Notes under the pieces: model-generated
Told to the model about the DNA's origin: nothing
Databases searched by the model: none
The model's input: the letters and a program-made list of their open reading frames with translations, nothing else
Assembly: GCF_024808875.1 (NCBI RefSeq)
Contig: NZ_JANUCT010000018.1
Span: 1 to 54,145 of the forward strand
Direction: 5' to 3'
Source of the DNA: Methylohalomonas lacus
GTDB taxonomy: Bacteria > Pseudomonadota > Gammaproteobacteria > Methylohalomonadales > Methylohalomonadaceae
Length of the DNA stretch: 54,145 nt
Program-made: the position numbers and the translations under genes
In this document: positions 1-8,159 of the stretch, one piece after another
How the letters are laid out: each line of letters opens with the position of its first letter
Position numbering within the stretch: the first letter of the stretch is position 1

Positions 1-90
1 GCGCTATGACAAACTGCAGCGAAACTATGCCAGTATGATTGCGTTGGCCTGTGCAATCATGTGGCTGCCCATGTGAAAGATCAACAGGCC
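1..90 (+). mobile_element. Right end of an IS5-family-like insertion sequence (truncated by window edge)
   Basis: The window opens inside a transposase tail (stop at 74-76), followed by about 14 bases ending in CAACAGGCCC next to CTAG. IS5-family elements often end in GGGCCTGTT-like inverted repeats and prefer CTAG/YTAR-type targets, so 77-90 is read as the right terminal repeat. The left end is outside the window, so the repeat and target duplication cannot be verified. Confidence 0.55.
2..76 (+). CDS. IS5-family transposase, C-terminal fragment
   Basis: The frame starting at base 2 reads RYDKLQRNYASMIALACAIM followed by WLPM and a TGA stop at 74-76. The RYDK-x2-RN-x-hydrophobic-IxWL ending is typical of the last helix of IS5/IS427-type DDE transposases, where it follows the catalytic glutamate. 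Only 24 residues are visible, so family placement rests on this signature alone. The 5' part is outside the window. Confidence 0.6.
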   Translation, partial: RYDKLQRNYASMIALACAIMWLPM

Positions 91-1098
91 CTAGTTTTGG
101 GCCAGGTAGGTGGCCTGGTTGAGGATCGGCGCGATGACACCGTCGCTGTTGCTGGTAACCGCTTCCCAGTTGCGCCAGCGGGCGCGTGCCGCGGTCGCGG
201 TCAGCAATACCGCGTAGCTGACCGCGCGCGGCTGGTCGAAGTGGACTAGGTGGCCGCTGTCGGCGGCGATGAGCTGTAGCGTGCGCGACGACAGATGGCC
301 GAGTTCGGCCTGCAGTTCGGTCCAGACGCGTTCCATTTCGTCGCCGTAGGCGTTGTTCGGCCAGACCCGCTGGCCGCGGCTCAGCACCAGGATCGGCACG
401 TCCGGCAGCACCATGTTGCGCACCTCGGCGGCGCTGGCCATGAAGCCGCGGAACTCTTCTGCCTGGGCCCGGCGTGCCTTGTAGGTGGCTGCCAACACCC
501 GCGACTGGCGCTGCAGTTCCGCTGGGTAGTTGGCCGGCATGACCGGTCGGCTGATGAGCGTGTGGCGGTTACCGGCAGTTGTGAGCGCGCCCGGCGACTG
601 CCTGCCCGGAAAACGGTCGAACTGGGCCGGATGCGAGGCATCGACCAGCACCAGCCCGGCCGTCTCATTCGGGTGGGCGTGGGCGAAGGCGCGGATGTTG
701 TAACCGCCGAACGAGTGGCCGACCAGCAGGTAGGGCGGCTCGACTTCAGCCCGGTGCAGCAGGGTGTGCAGCTCGCTCGCCAGTCGGCTACTGGTGCGTG
801 GCAACGGACCGCTGTCGCTCCAGCCGTAGCCGGCCCGGTCATAGCTGCAGACGCGCACCTGCGTGGCCAGATGGTTCTGGACGCGCTGCCACTCGAGCGA
901 GAAGCCGCCCATGCCGGCGTCGATAATGACGCTCGGACTGCCCGAACCGCTGCAGTGGATATGCAACCGGTGGCCGCCGACGTCGACGAGCCGGCCGGGA
1001 CGCTCGCTCGCGGCCAGCGGCACAGTCATGATCAACAGCAGCAGGCCCGATAGCAGGCCGGTGCAAAACGGGTCGGGACGCAAGGGACTGATATGCAT
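91..1098 (-). CDS. Exported alpha/beta hydrolase
   Basis: This 335-residue protein starts with a basic segment and a hydrophobic stretch ending in PLAAS, a likely signal peptide, so it probably acts in the periplasm or outside. The alpha/beta-hydrolase core is clear: an HCSGSGSP-type oxyanion region, YDRAGYGWSD, the nucleophile elbow GHSFGG, and a late SGHLVHFDQP segment carrying the probable catalytic histidine. The acid is probably the Asp of LVDASH or a later one. The start is supported by AGGAGGA just upstream (about 1102-1108 on the plus strand). The substrate is unknown. The stop codon falls exactly where the neighbouring insertion-sequence end meets its target, so the last residues may have been altered by that insertion. 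Confidence 0.82.
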   Translation of the reverse strand: MHISPLRPDPFCTGLLSGLLLLIMTVPLAASERPGRLVDVGGHRLHIHCSGSGSPSVIIDAGMGGFSLEWQRVQNHLATQVRVCSYDRAGYGWSDSGPLPRTSSRLASELHTLLHRAEVEPPYLLVGHSFGGYNIRAFAHAHPNETAGLVLVDASHPAQFDRFPGRQSPGALTTAGNRHTLISRPVMPANYPAELQRQSRVLAATYKARRAQAEEFRGFMASAAEVRNMVLPDVPILVLSRGQRVWPNNAYGDEMERVWTELQAELGHLSSRTLQLIAADSGHLVHFDQPRAVSYAVLLTATAARARWRNWEAVTSNSDGVIAPILNQATYLAQN

Positions 1099-1352
1099 GG
1101 TTCCTCCTGAAGCGGAGACCCTGCCGTCCGGCAGCGTGCGTGGGCGGCGGAGCCCTTGTTGTGGCTACAGAAAGGTCCTCGCAAAGCCTGTGCCAGCGCC
1201 ATGATTTTTTAATTAATTATTAAAAATCAAAAGGTTGCTAAAATAAGCTGGTCTAGGCAGGAGCGGGGAACGGGCCGAGATCGCGTTGCGGGCACGCGGA
1301 ATGGTGCGCTGCAATAACAAATGCACTCTAATGGTGCAATTTTAAGCGGCGG
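1099..1352. other. Intergenic region with AT-rich block
   Basis: No gene is visible here. The region holds the Shine-Dalgarno of the leftward hydrolase, a short CTGCCG/CGGCAG hairpin near 1121-1134, and an AT-rich block at about 1204-1250 that includes a palindromic TTTAATTAATTATTAAA-like stretch. The AT-rich block is a plausible promoter area for the hydrolase, but no clear -35/-10 pair could be assigned. Confidence 0.4.
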
Positions 1353-1712
1353 TCAGCGGCTCAGGTTCAGCAGTAATTCGGGCAGCTCGCCGGCGGTACC
1401 GAGGTAGGGGGCGATGCGGATCACCCGGTCGGGATATTCGGCCTGCTTGGCGGCGACGATCTCGGGGATGTCCTCGCTGACGTGGCGTCCGGCGGCGAGA
1501 AAGTAGGGCAGCACGGTGACCTCGTCGGCGCCGCCGGCGAGACAGGCGTCGATACCGTCCGGGATCGACGGTTCGGCCAGTTCCAGGAAGGCGTGCAGTA
1601 CGCCGTCGTACTCGCTCGCGGCGGCCTCGGCAAGACGCGCCGCGACCTGCTCGACCTCGGTGTTGGATTCCGATCGGCGGCTGCCGTGGGCGACGAGGAG
1701 AAGGAATTTCAT
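1353..1712 (-). CDS. cbiX: CbiX/SirB-like sirohydrochlorin chelatase, short form
   Basis: The protein is about 119 residues from the chosen ATG at 1712. It begins MKFLLLVAHGSRR, the hallmark of the CbiX family in which the AHGS histidine binds metal. The second family landmark, FLAAGRHVSEDIP, is also present and carries the other histidine. These proteins insert cobalt or iron into sirohydrochlorin for cobalamin or siroheme. This is the single-domain short form, which is thought to work as a dimer. An upstream in-frame start would add 19 residues with no family similarity, so it was not used. No tetrapyrrole genes lie nearby, so the metal is undecided. Confidence 0.85.
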   Translation of the reverse strand: MKFLLLVAHGSRRSESNTEVEQVAARLAEAAASEYDGVLHAFLELAEPSIPDGIDACLAGGADEVTVLPYFLAAGRHVSEDIPEIVAAKQAEYPDRVIRIAPYLGTAGELPELLLNLSR

Positions 1713-1848
1713 TAGTGAATATCCGCTTATGGCTGGCGTGAAACTGTAAACGACGCAATGAATCAGCAATAATAACCGTTTCCGATGTTTTATGTGTCCG
1801 CCCGATCCGTCAAATCAATCAGACTCGCATAGGTCAGTCATTATCAGC

Positions 1849-2667
1849 ATGAAGTTCCGTTTTGGTTTGTCATTGTTTATGGCCCTGCTGGCGTCGCCGG
1901 TCGCGGCGCTGCAATTGCAGGGCGAACGTGTTCAGGGCGGCCTGGTTCAGGGTCAGCTTGATGACGTCGATGCCGAAGTCAGGCTTGACGGTGAGCCGGT
2001 GCCCATCACTGACGACGGCCGTTTCCTGTTGGGCTTTGATCGTGACGCCGCCGCCGAGGTGACGCTGCAGGTCATTTACGCTGACGGCCGCCGTGAGCAG
2101 CGACGCCTGGACATTCGCCAGCGCGACTACGATATCCAGCGCATCGACGGTCTGCCGGACAAGAAGGTCTCGCCGCCCGCGGCGGTACTCGAACGCATCG
2201 GCCGCGAAAGCGAGCAGATCAGTACCGCCCGCGCCGAACTGCAAAAGGATGACAATCTGTATGCCGGCATCGATTTCGAATGGCCGCTGGCCGGCCGCAT
2301 CAGCGGCGTCTATGGCAGCCAGCGCATACTGAACGGTGAACCGAAGCGGCCGCACTACGGGCTGGATATCGCCGCGGATACGGGTACACCGATCCGGGCG
2401 CCGGCCGCCGGTGTGGTGGCGTTCACGCACCCGGACATGTACTTCAACGGCACCACCGTGATGCTGAATCACGGTCTCGGTCTGAGCTCGGTCTACATTC
2501 ACCTGAGCGAGCTGGCGGTGGAGCGCGGTGACTGGGTCGACCAGGGCCAGCTGATCGGCCGGGTCGGTCAGAGTGGGCGTGCCACCGGGCCGCATCTGCA
2601 CTGGGGTATGCGCTGGTTCGATCGCCACATTGACCCGCGTCTGTTGCTCGGCCCCATGCCCGATTGA
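1849..2667 (+). CDS. Exported M23-family (LytM-type) peptidoglycan endopeptidase
   Basis: From ATG 1849 the protein has 272 residues and begins with a signal peptide (MKFRFGLSLFMALLASPVAA). A beta-rich N-terminal region follows, and the last 130 residues form an M23 metallopeptidase domain: GSQR...HYGLDIAADTGTPI supplies the HxxxD zinc ligands, and GPHLHWGMR supplies the HxH motif. All canonical zinc ligands are present, so it is predicted active on peptidoglycan crossbridges in the periplasm rather than a degenerate activator of the EnvC type. A GTG/ATG start 19 codons upstream is possible but would place a polar tail before the signal peptide. A weak CGCGGC/GCCGCG hairpin at 2688-2706 separates it from ileS. 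Confidence 0.88.
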   Translation: MKFRFGLSLFMALLASPVAALQLQGERVQGGLVQGQLDDVDAEVRLDGEPVPITDDGRFLLGFDRDAAAEVTLQVIYADGRREQRRLDIRQRDYDIQRIDGLPDKKVSPPAAVLERIGRESEQISTARAELQKDDNLYAGIDFEWPLAGRISGVYGSQRILNGEPKRPHYGLDIAADTGTPIRAPAAGVVAFTHPDMYFNGTTVMLNHGLGLSSVYIHLSELAVERGDWVDQGQLIGRVGQSGRATGPHLHWGMRWFDRHIDPRLLLGPMPD

Positions 2668-2825
2668 GGCTTGTCATCATGGTTCGCCGCGGCTGAATCT
2701 GCCGCGCCGCTCGCCAATGACGACCTGATTTCTATATCATACAGGCGGCAAAGCGCATGCCGCCTGATTTCAATAATACTAAAAACGCGTCCCCGCGACG
2801 CCGACACGCAGACAGCCGTATTCAC

Positions 2826-5800
2826 ATGAGCATGACCTTCAAGGAAATCAAGGGCCTTGACCTGCCGGTCCTGGAACGCGAAACCCTGTCCCGCTGGGAG
2901 CAGGAAGACGTCTTCCGGCAGTGTCTCGACGCCCGGCGTGACGGACCGGTGTTTACCTTTTATGAAGGCCCGCCGACCGCCAACGGCCGGCCCGGTATTC
3001 ATCATGTGCTGGGGCGGACGATCAAGGACATCTTCTGCCGCTATAAAACCATGAAGGGCTTCCGGGTCGATCGCAAGGGCGGCTGGGATACGCATGGCCT
3101 GCCGGTCGAGATCGAGGTCGAGAAAGAGCTCGGTCTGCAGGGTCGCAACCAGGTCGAGGAATACGGCATCGCGAAATACAACGCCGCCTGCCGGGAAAGC
3201 GTGCTGCGTTACAAGAACGACTGGGATCACCTGACCCGGCGTATTGCCTACTGGGTCGACCTCGACGATCCCTATATCACCTTCAAGAACGACTACATCG
3301 AAACGGTCTGGTGGCTGGTCAAACAGCTGCATGAAAAGGGACTGCTCTATAAAGGATACAAGATCCAGTGGTACAGCCCGGGCTCGGAAACAGTGCTGTC
3401 CTCGCACGAAGTCAGCCTCGGTTACAAGGAAGTCGACGATCCCAGTGTCTATATCCGCTTTCCCCTGCGGGATGCAACGGACACGGCGTTTCTCGCCTGG
3501 ACCACGACGCCATGGACGCTGGTGTCGAACGCCGGTCTGGCAGTGGGCACCGACATCGACTACGTCAAGGTGGCCGACCCGCAGATCGAGGGACGTTATC
3601 TCGTTCTGGCACGCGCGCTACTCGACATTCTTGAAGTCGACGCGCCCGAAATTATCGCCAGCTACAAGGGCAGCGAACTGGTCGGCACACGTTACCAGCC
3701 GCTGTTCGAAACGCCGTTACCGGAAGGCGACTATCCGAATGCACACAGCGTCGTGGCGGCGGATTTCGTCTCCACCGAGGATGGTACCGGTGTGGTTCAT
3801 ATAGCACCGGCCTTCGGTGCCGATGACCACGAGGTCGGCAAGAGCAACGGCTTGCCGCTGATCAATCCGGTCCAGCCGGACGGCCGTTTCAATGACGATG
3901 TCGAGTTGATCGCCGGCCTCTGGTTCAAGGACGCGGACAAGAAGATCGCCCGTGACCTGAAACAGCGGGATCTGCTGTTCAAGCAGACGCAATACCGGCA
4001 CAACTATCCGCATGACTGGCGCAAGGGTACGCCGTTGATGAGCTACCCGGTAGAAAGCTGGTTCGTGCGCACCACCGCGGTCAAGGATCGCCTGGTCGAA
4101 CTCAACAACACCATCCACTGGTATCCGGCTGCGATCGGCCAGGGGCGTTTCGGCGACTGGCTGGAAAACAACGTTGACTGGGCGCTGAGTCGCAAGCGTT
4201 ACTGGGGTACGCCGCTGCCGATCTGGGTGTCAGACAAACCCGGTTCGAATCATTTCGAGGTCATCGGTTCAGTCGCTGAACTGCGTGACAGGTGCGGCGA
4301 ACAGTTGCCGGATGACGCGACGCTGGATCTGCATCGACCGTACATGGACGAGCTCACCTGGCCGGCACCTGACGGCGGCACCATGCGGCGCGTTACCGAT
4401 GTCATGGACGTATGGTTCGACTCCGGGGCGATGCCGTTCGCGCAGTGGCATTATCCGTTCGAGAACGAGAATCGGTTTAAAGAGAATTTCCCCGCCGACT
4501 TTATCGCCGAGGGACTGGACCAGACGCGCGGCTGGTTCTACACGCTACACGCACTGGCGACGATGGTCATGGACTCGGTTGCCTATCGCAACGTCATCGT
4601 CAATGGCCTGGTGCTGGATGAAAACGGCGAGAAGATGTCGAAGTCCAAGGGTAACTCGATCGATCCGTTCGAGGCGATTGAGCAAAACGGCGCCGACGTG
4701 CTGCGCTGGTACATGACCAGCAATTCGCCGCCTTGGGAAAGCATGAAGTTTTCGCTGCGCGGCCTGACGGAAACGCGGCGCAAGTTTTTCAGTACCCTGG
4801 AAAACGTTTATTCGTTTTTTGCCAGCTACGCCAACATCGACGGTTTTCACTGCGATGAGGAGCGTTTGCCCGTCAGTGCGCGCAGCGAACTCGATCAGTG
4901 GATTATGAGCCGGTTGAATACCACCATCGCCAATATGGATGCGGCGTTCGATCGCTACGAATCAACCACCGCGGCGCGCGCCCTGGAAACCTTCGTCGAT
5001 GATCTTTCCAACTGGTACATCCGCCGTTCACGCCGAAGGTTCTGGAAGGCCAAGCCCGGCCGCGGCGGTATCGTGTCGGACACCGACAAGTTGTCTGCCT
5101 ACCAGACCACGTATGAATGTCTTACCGCCATTGCGCGATTGATGGCGCCGGTTGCCCCGTTTTTCGGCGACTGGTTGCATCGTGCATTGAACGGTATTGC
5201 TGATGAAGCAGCCGGTTCCGTGCACCTGGCTGATTTTCCAGAGGTTGAAGACAATGTGCGTGATGCCGATTTGGAAAAGCGCATGGATATCGCCCGGCGC
5301 ATCGTGACCGCAACCCTGCTGCTGCGAAACAAGTCGCGGCACAACGTGCGCCAGCCGTTGCAGCGCATTCTGGTCGTCACCGGCAAGGGGGGCGTCGACC
5401 GGCAACTGGTGGAGAAGGTTAGCGACATCATTCTTGATGAAGTGAATGTCGAGGCGATCGAGTACATCCAGGATTCCAGCGATATCGTCCGTTACAGCGC
5501 CAAGCCCAACTTCCCGAAGCTGGGCCCGCGCCTGGGCAAGTTGATGGGGCCGCTGGGCAAGCAGGTGCGCGAACTGGATCATGATGTTATCGCGCGTTTC
5601 CTGGCAGATAATCAGCTGAGTATGAAAGTCAATGGCGAAACCGTTACGCTGACAGATGACGACCTGGAAGTGCTGAGTGAACCGGTGGGTGACTGGCTGG
5701 TGACCCAGGATGGCAGTATTACCGTTGCACTCGATACCACGCTGACCGATGAACTGTTGGCGCGCGGTCTGGCACGCGAGTCCGTCAACCGCATACAGAA

Positions 5801-6023
5801 CCTGCGCAAGCAGGCGGATCTGAATCTCACCGACCGTATCACTATCCAGTACCAGGCCTCGCCAGCGATTGCCGCGGCCATTACCGCGCACGCCGACTGG
5901 ATTCGTAGCGAAACGCTGGCGCTGGCGCTGGAAATGGCAACCGAACCGGCCGGTGATATGCGGGAATCCTATGACATTGATGACCAGCAACTGACCATTG
6001 CCATTTCGCGTGTGACTGGTTGA
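2826..6023 (+). CDS. ileS: Isoleucyl-tRNA synthetase, type 2 (IleRS2), with GIHH signature
   Basis: A class I synthetase of about 1065 residues that charges tRNA-Ile. The catalytic Rossmann fold begins near residue 47 (FYEGPPTANGRPGIHH), the CP1 editing domain carries TTPWTLVSN, and KMSKS lies at 4632-4646. The C-terminal part shows the anticodon-binding and extended regions of the eukaryote-like type 2 enzyme. The signature box is GIHH (codons at 2994-3005) instead of the usual HxGH, i.e. the first and third positions are swapped. In published work on type 2 IleRS this swap goes with extreme mupirocin resistance. ATG 2826 was chosen because homologues begin at (M)xFKEIKGLDLP. An earlier ATG at 2757 adds 23 unlikely residues. 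No strong ribosome-binding site is visible before either start. Confidence 0.95.
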   Translation: MSMTFKEIKGLDLPVLERETLSRWEQEDVFRQCLDARRDGPVFTFYEGPPTANGRPGIHHVLGRTIKDIFCRYKTMKGFRVDRKGGWDTHGLPVEIEVEKELGLQGRNQVEEYGIAKYNAACRESVLRYKNDWDHLTRRIAYWVDLDDPYITFKNDYIETVWWLVKQLHEKGLLYKGYKIQWYSPGSETVLSSHEVSLGYKEVDDPSVYIRFPLRDATDTAFLAWTTTPWTLVSNAGLAVGTDIDYVKVADPQIEGRYLVLARALLDILEVDAPEIIASYKGSELVGTRYQPLFETPLPEGDYPNAHSVVAADFVSTEDGTGVVHIAPAFGADDHEVGKSNGLPLINPVQPDGRFNDDVELIAGLWFKDADKKIARDLKQRDLLFKQTQYRHNYPHDWRKGTPLMSYPVESWFVRTTAVKDRLVELNNTIHWYPAAIGQGRFGDWLENNVDWALSRKRYWGTPLPIWVSDKPGSNHFEVIGSVAELRDRCGEQLPDDATLDLHRPYMDELTWPAPDGGTMRRVTDVMDVWFDSGAMPFAQWHYPFENENRFKENFPADFIAEGLDQTRGWFYTLHALATMVMDSVAYRNVIVNGLVLDENGEKMSKSKGNSIDPFEAIEQNGADVLRWYMTSNSPPWESMKFSLRGLTETRRKFFSTLENVYSFFASYANIDGFHCDEERLPVSARSELDQWIMSRLNTTIANMDAAFDRYESTTAARALETFVDDLSNWYIRRSRRRFWKAKPGRGGIVSDTDKLSAYQTTYECLTAIARLMAPVAPFFGDWLHRALNGIADEAAGSVHLADFPEVEDNVRDADLEKRMDIARRIVTATLLLRNKSRHNVRQPLQRILVVTGKGGVDRQLVEKVSDIILDEVNVEAIEYIQDSSDIVRYSAKPNFPKLGPRLGKLMGPLGKQVRELDHDVIARFLADNQLSMKVNGETVTLTDDDLEVLSEPVGDWLVTQDGSITVALDTTLTDELLARGLARESVNRIQNLRKQADLNLTDRITIQYQASPAIAAAITAHADWIRSETLALALEMATEPAGDMRESYDIDDQQLTIAISRVTG

Positions 6024-6032
6024 GTGGTTGAT

Positions 6033-6100
6033 TGTAGGAGCGGCGACCGCGCCGAGAACAACCCATAAAAAAATTCTACGCTGTGGGAGCGCATCAACCA
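6033..6100. repeat. REP-like intergenic sequence
   Basis: TGTAGGAGCGGCGACCGCGCC at 6033-6053 contains a small GGCG/CGCC stem, and a related CTGTGGGAGCGC appears from about 6081. This resembles the REP-type extragenic palindromes of pseudomonads and relatives (TGTAGGAGCGGN...). It lies between ileS and the IS3 element. No second full copy was seen in this window, so the assignment rests on resemblance only. Confidence 0.35.
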
Positions 6101-6169
6101 ACAGCGCGTAGTGCCACCTTGAACCGCCCGGGATTTCCGGAGACGTCCTAGTTTGAGAGGATGACGTCC

Positions 6170-6490
6170 ATGAGCAAGTCAACGAGATACTCAACGGAAG
6201 TGCGGGAACGGGCCGTGAGGATGGTGCGTGAGCAGCAGGCTTCGCATACCTCGGAGTGGGCGACGATCGAATCGATCGCTGACAAGATCGGCTGCAAGAA
6301 CGAGACGCTGCGGCGCTGGGTCCGTCAGGCCGAGCGCGACAGAGGTGAGCGAGCGGGACCGACGACGTCCGAGCAGGAACGAGTGAAGGCGCTGGAACGC
6401 GAGAATGCCGAGTTGCGGCAGGCCAATGAGATCCTGCGTAAGGCGTCGGCTTTTTTTGCAGCGGCGGAGCTCGACCGCGGACGCAAGTAA
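6170..6490 (+). CDS. IS3-family transposase OrfA
   Basis: A 106-residue protein starting [19 protein letters not shown], with the helix-turn-helix ([21 protein letters not shown]) that binds the terminal repeats, then a leucine-zipper-like segment ([20 protein letters not shown]) for multimerisation. ATG 6170 was preferred over ATG 6161 because GAGAGG at 6155-6160 sits 9 bases from the former and directly abuts the latter. The reading frame ends in TAA at 6488-6490, overlapping the ATG of orfB by one base. A T7 run near the 3' end allows frameshifting into orfB. Confidence 0.92.
   Translation: MSKSTRYSTEVRERAVRMVREQQASHTSEWATIESIADKIGCKNETLRRWVRQAERDRGERAGPTTSEQERVKALERENAELRQANEILRKASAFFAAAELDRGRK
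6451..6457 (+). promoter_or_regulatory. Probable programmed -1 frameshift site (T TTT TTT)
   Basis: Seven T residues are read in the orfA frame as xxT TTT TTT, which is the X XXY YYZ slippery geometry. OrfB is in the -1 frame relative to OrfA and is open from the slip site through its own ATG, so slippage would give a continuous OrfAB transposase, as is general in the IS3 family. Confidence 0.75.
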
Positions 6491-7389
6491 TGGTCGCGTT
6501 CATCGACCGGTATCGTGACCAATACGGGGTCGAGCTGATCTGCAGACAACTGCCGATTGCCCCGTCGGTCTACTATGAACACAAGGCACGCGAAGTGGCT
6601 ACGGCCCGCCGGCCATTACAGGTACAGCGCGATGCCTGGCTGACCGATGAGATAAGGCGCGTCTGGGAAGCCAGCTTCCAGACCTACGGCGCCCGCAAGG
6701 TCTGGCACCAGCTGAAGCGGGAAGGCTTTGATGTGGCGCGCTGCACGGTGGAACGGCTGATGCGGCGCGATGGGCTGCAGGGCGTGGTCCGGGGCCGCAG
6801 CTGCCGGACCACGCGACCAACACCGGCGGCGGCCTGTCCGGACGACCATGTCCAACGGCAGTTCCGGGCCGGGCAGCCGAACCAACTGTGGGTTGCCGAC
6901 TTCACCTATGTGGCGACCTGGGCCGGCTTCGTCTATACCGCGTTCATCATTGATGTATTTGCCCGGCAGATCGTCGGCTGGCGGGTGGCAAAGTCGATGC
7001 AGACCGGGCTGGTCCTGGATGCCCTGGAGCAGGCACTGCATGAACGCACGGGATGTGACGGGTTGATCCACCATAGCGACCGTGGGTCGCAATATCTGTC
7101 CGTGTGCTACACCGATAGACTGGCCGAAGCGGGCATCGAGGGTTCGGTGGGCAGTACCGGCGACTCGTATGACAATGCCCTGGCGGAAAGTGTTATCGGC
7201 CTGTACAAGACCGAGGTTATCCGGCATCGCGGGCCGTGGCGCGGTACCGACGATGTCGAGTACGCCACGCTGGAATGGGTCGACTGGTTCAACAACCGGC
7301 GGTTACTGGAACCGAACGGTTACCGGCCACCGGTCGAACTTGAACAGCAGTACCATGAAACCCTGAACCGTCAGGCCATCGCCGCCTGA
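6490..7389 (+). CDS. IS3-family transposase OrfB (DDE integrase core)
   Basis: A 299-residue protein with the N-terminal HTH_21-like region (YGARKVWHQLKREG) followed by the rve/DDE catalytic core. The first Asp is in WVADFTYV, the second in HHSDRGSQY and the Glu in DNALAESVIGLYKTE, so all catalytic residues are intact. The C-terminal EWVDWFNNRRLLEPNGYRPP motif is characteristic of IS3 elements. Its ATG overlaps the orfA stop, so independent initiation or -1 frameshift fusion are both possible. The functional transposase is expected to be the OrfAB fusion. Confidence 0.93.
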   Translation: MVAFIDRYRDQYGVELICRQLPIAPSVYYEHKAREVATARRPLQVQRDAWLTDEIRRVWEASFQTYGARKVWHQLKREGFDVARCTVERLMRRDGLQGVVRGRSCRTTRPTPAAACPDDHVQRQFRAGQPNQLWVADFTYVATWAGFVYTAFIIDVFARQIVGWRVAKSMQTGLVLDALEQALHERTGCDGLIHHSDRGSQYLSVCYTDRLAEAGIEGSVGSTGDSYDNALAESVIGLYKTEVIRHRGPWRGTDDVEYATLEWVDWFNNRRLLEPNGYRPPVELEQQYHETLNRQAIAA

Positions 7390-7436
7390 CTCACACAAAT
7401 CAGTCTCCGGTATAACCGGGGCGGTTCACCTTTATC

Positions 7437-7537
7437 TCTTCCCCCTTGATGGGGGAAGCATGGATGGGGGGTGAGTTAAACATCCTCGATCATCCAATCA
7501 CCCCCACCCCGACCCTCCCCCGTCGAGGGGGAGGGAA
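7437..7537 (+). repeat. Dispersed hairpin repeat, copy A
   Basis: Two perfect hairpins bracket a conserved spacer: CTTCCCCC/GGGGGAAG at 7438-7458 and CCCTCCCCC/GGGGGAGGG at 7513-7535. Inside, GGGGGTGA and TCACCCCC can also pair, with an ACATCCTCGAT core in the loop. The whole unit matches the reverse complement of the copy near 53943-54049 closely. The layout (two inverted hairpins mobilised as a unit) resembles REPIN or MITE elements. Confidence 0.8.
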
Positions 7538-7641
7538 TAAAAGGTAGCTGTCAATGCCCGCCGCCTATGGCGCGCATCAACCCATCATTTTTGTGCCGCC
7601 GGCGGTTAGCGCAGGGATTCGCGTTCATTAGCGGACAATGA

Positions 7642-8142
7642 TCAATCTTTATCGTTACCCTTGTCGAAGTGCAGAACCAGCTCCGGCAGCGCATCGCGTT
7701 CACCATTGATGAGTTCGCGTACGGACCGTTGCAGGGCGCGCGTGTCGAGCCCCAGGTAGATCGGGTCGCGTACGCTGATCTTGTCCAGCCCCGATTGCCA
7801 CAGGCGCTGGGCACCGCCTTCCTGTTCCTGGTGATGTTTCAGTATGCCGACACCGATCTGTAACAGGCCCTGCACGAAGCGACCCACTTGCGTGGTTCGC
7901 TGACCGGCGGCCAGCCAGATGGCTTCCAGTGATTCATGGGCTTCCCACCAGTAGCCGTGGTTGAGCAAATCGATGGCGTATAGATACTCGTCGCAGTTGT
8001 GCCAGTCCGCCGGGTCAAACTGCGCCAGCTCCAGCGGTTCGCTGCCGTAGGAATGACCGTCCGGATCCCGGGTCGGGTGCGGCTGCCGACCCGGGATATA
8101 ACGGTAGGCGGGGAAGGGTTTCCGACTGTAACGCAGGGTCAT
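7642..8142 (-). CDS. DUF309 family protein
   Basis: The 166-residue protein contains the DUF309 signature: a helix pair with NHGYWWEAHESLEAIW and, later, RFVQGLLQIGVGILKHH. The two histidines and acidic residues of such a motif may bind something, but no biochemical role is established for the family. The start is ATG 8142, 17 bases downstream of the DUF481 gene on the same strand, so the two are probably cotranscribed. The region downstream, up to the repeat, holds no gene. Confidence 0.8.
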   Translation of the reverse strand: MTLRYSRKPFPAYRYIPGRQPHPTRDPDGHSYGSEPLELAQFDPADWHNCDEYLYAIDLLNHGYWWEAHESLEAIWLAAGQRTTQVGRFVQGLLQIGVGILKHHQEQEGGAQRLWQSGLDKISVRDPIYLGLDTRALQRSVRELINGERDALPELVLHFDKGNDKD

Positions 8143-8159
8143 GGCCCGGCATGATGCAT

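Larger units (their letters stand above)
6120..7428 (+). mobile_element. Complete IS3-family insertion sequence, about 1309 bp
   Basis: The two ends form imperfect inverted repeats: the left end begins TGAACCGCCC at 6120 with CCGGAGAC 15 bases later, and the right end, read in reverse, begins TGAACCGCCC at 7428 with CCGGAGAC one base further in. CCT occurs directly outside both ends (6117-6119 and 7429-7431), matching the 3-bp target duplication usual for IS3 elements. Inside are overlapping orfA and orfB with an intact catalytic triad and a slippery T7 stretch. The element looks intact and potentially active. It landed immediately beside a dispersed hairpin repeat. Confidence 0.9.

Noticed and set aside
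295-1053. A 252-codon plus-strand frame
   Set aside because: Antisense to the alpha/beta hydrolase, which has clear motifs and a ribosome-binding site.
5028-6503. A 491-codon minus-strand frame across ileS and IS3
   Set aside because: It crosses from ileS into the IS element in antisense and shows no domain pattern.
7437-7537. CRISPR array or integron attC site
   Set aside because: No regularly spaced direct repeats with unique spacers, no cas or integrase genes; the structure is two inverted hairpins.
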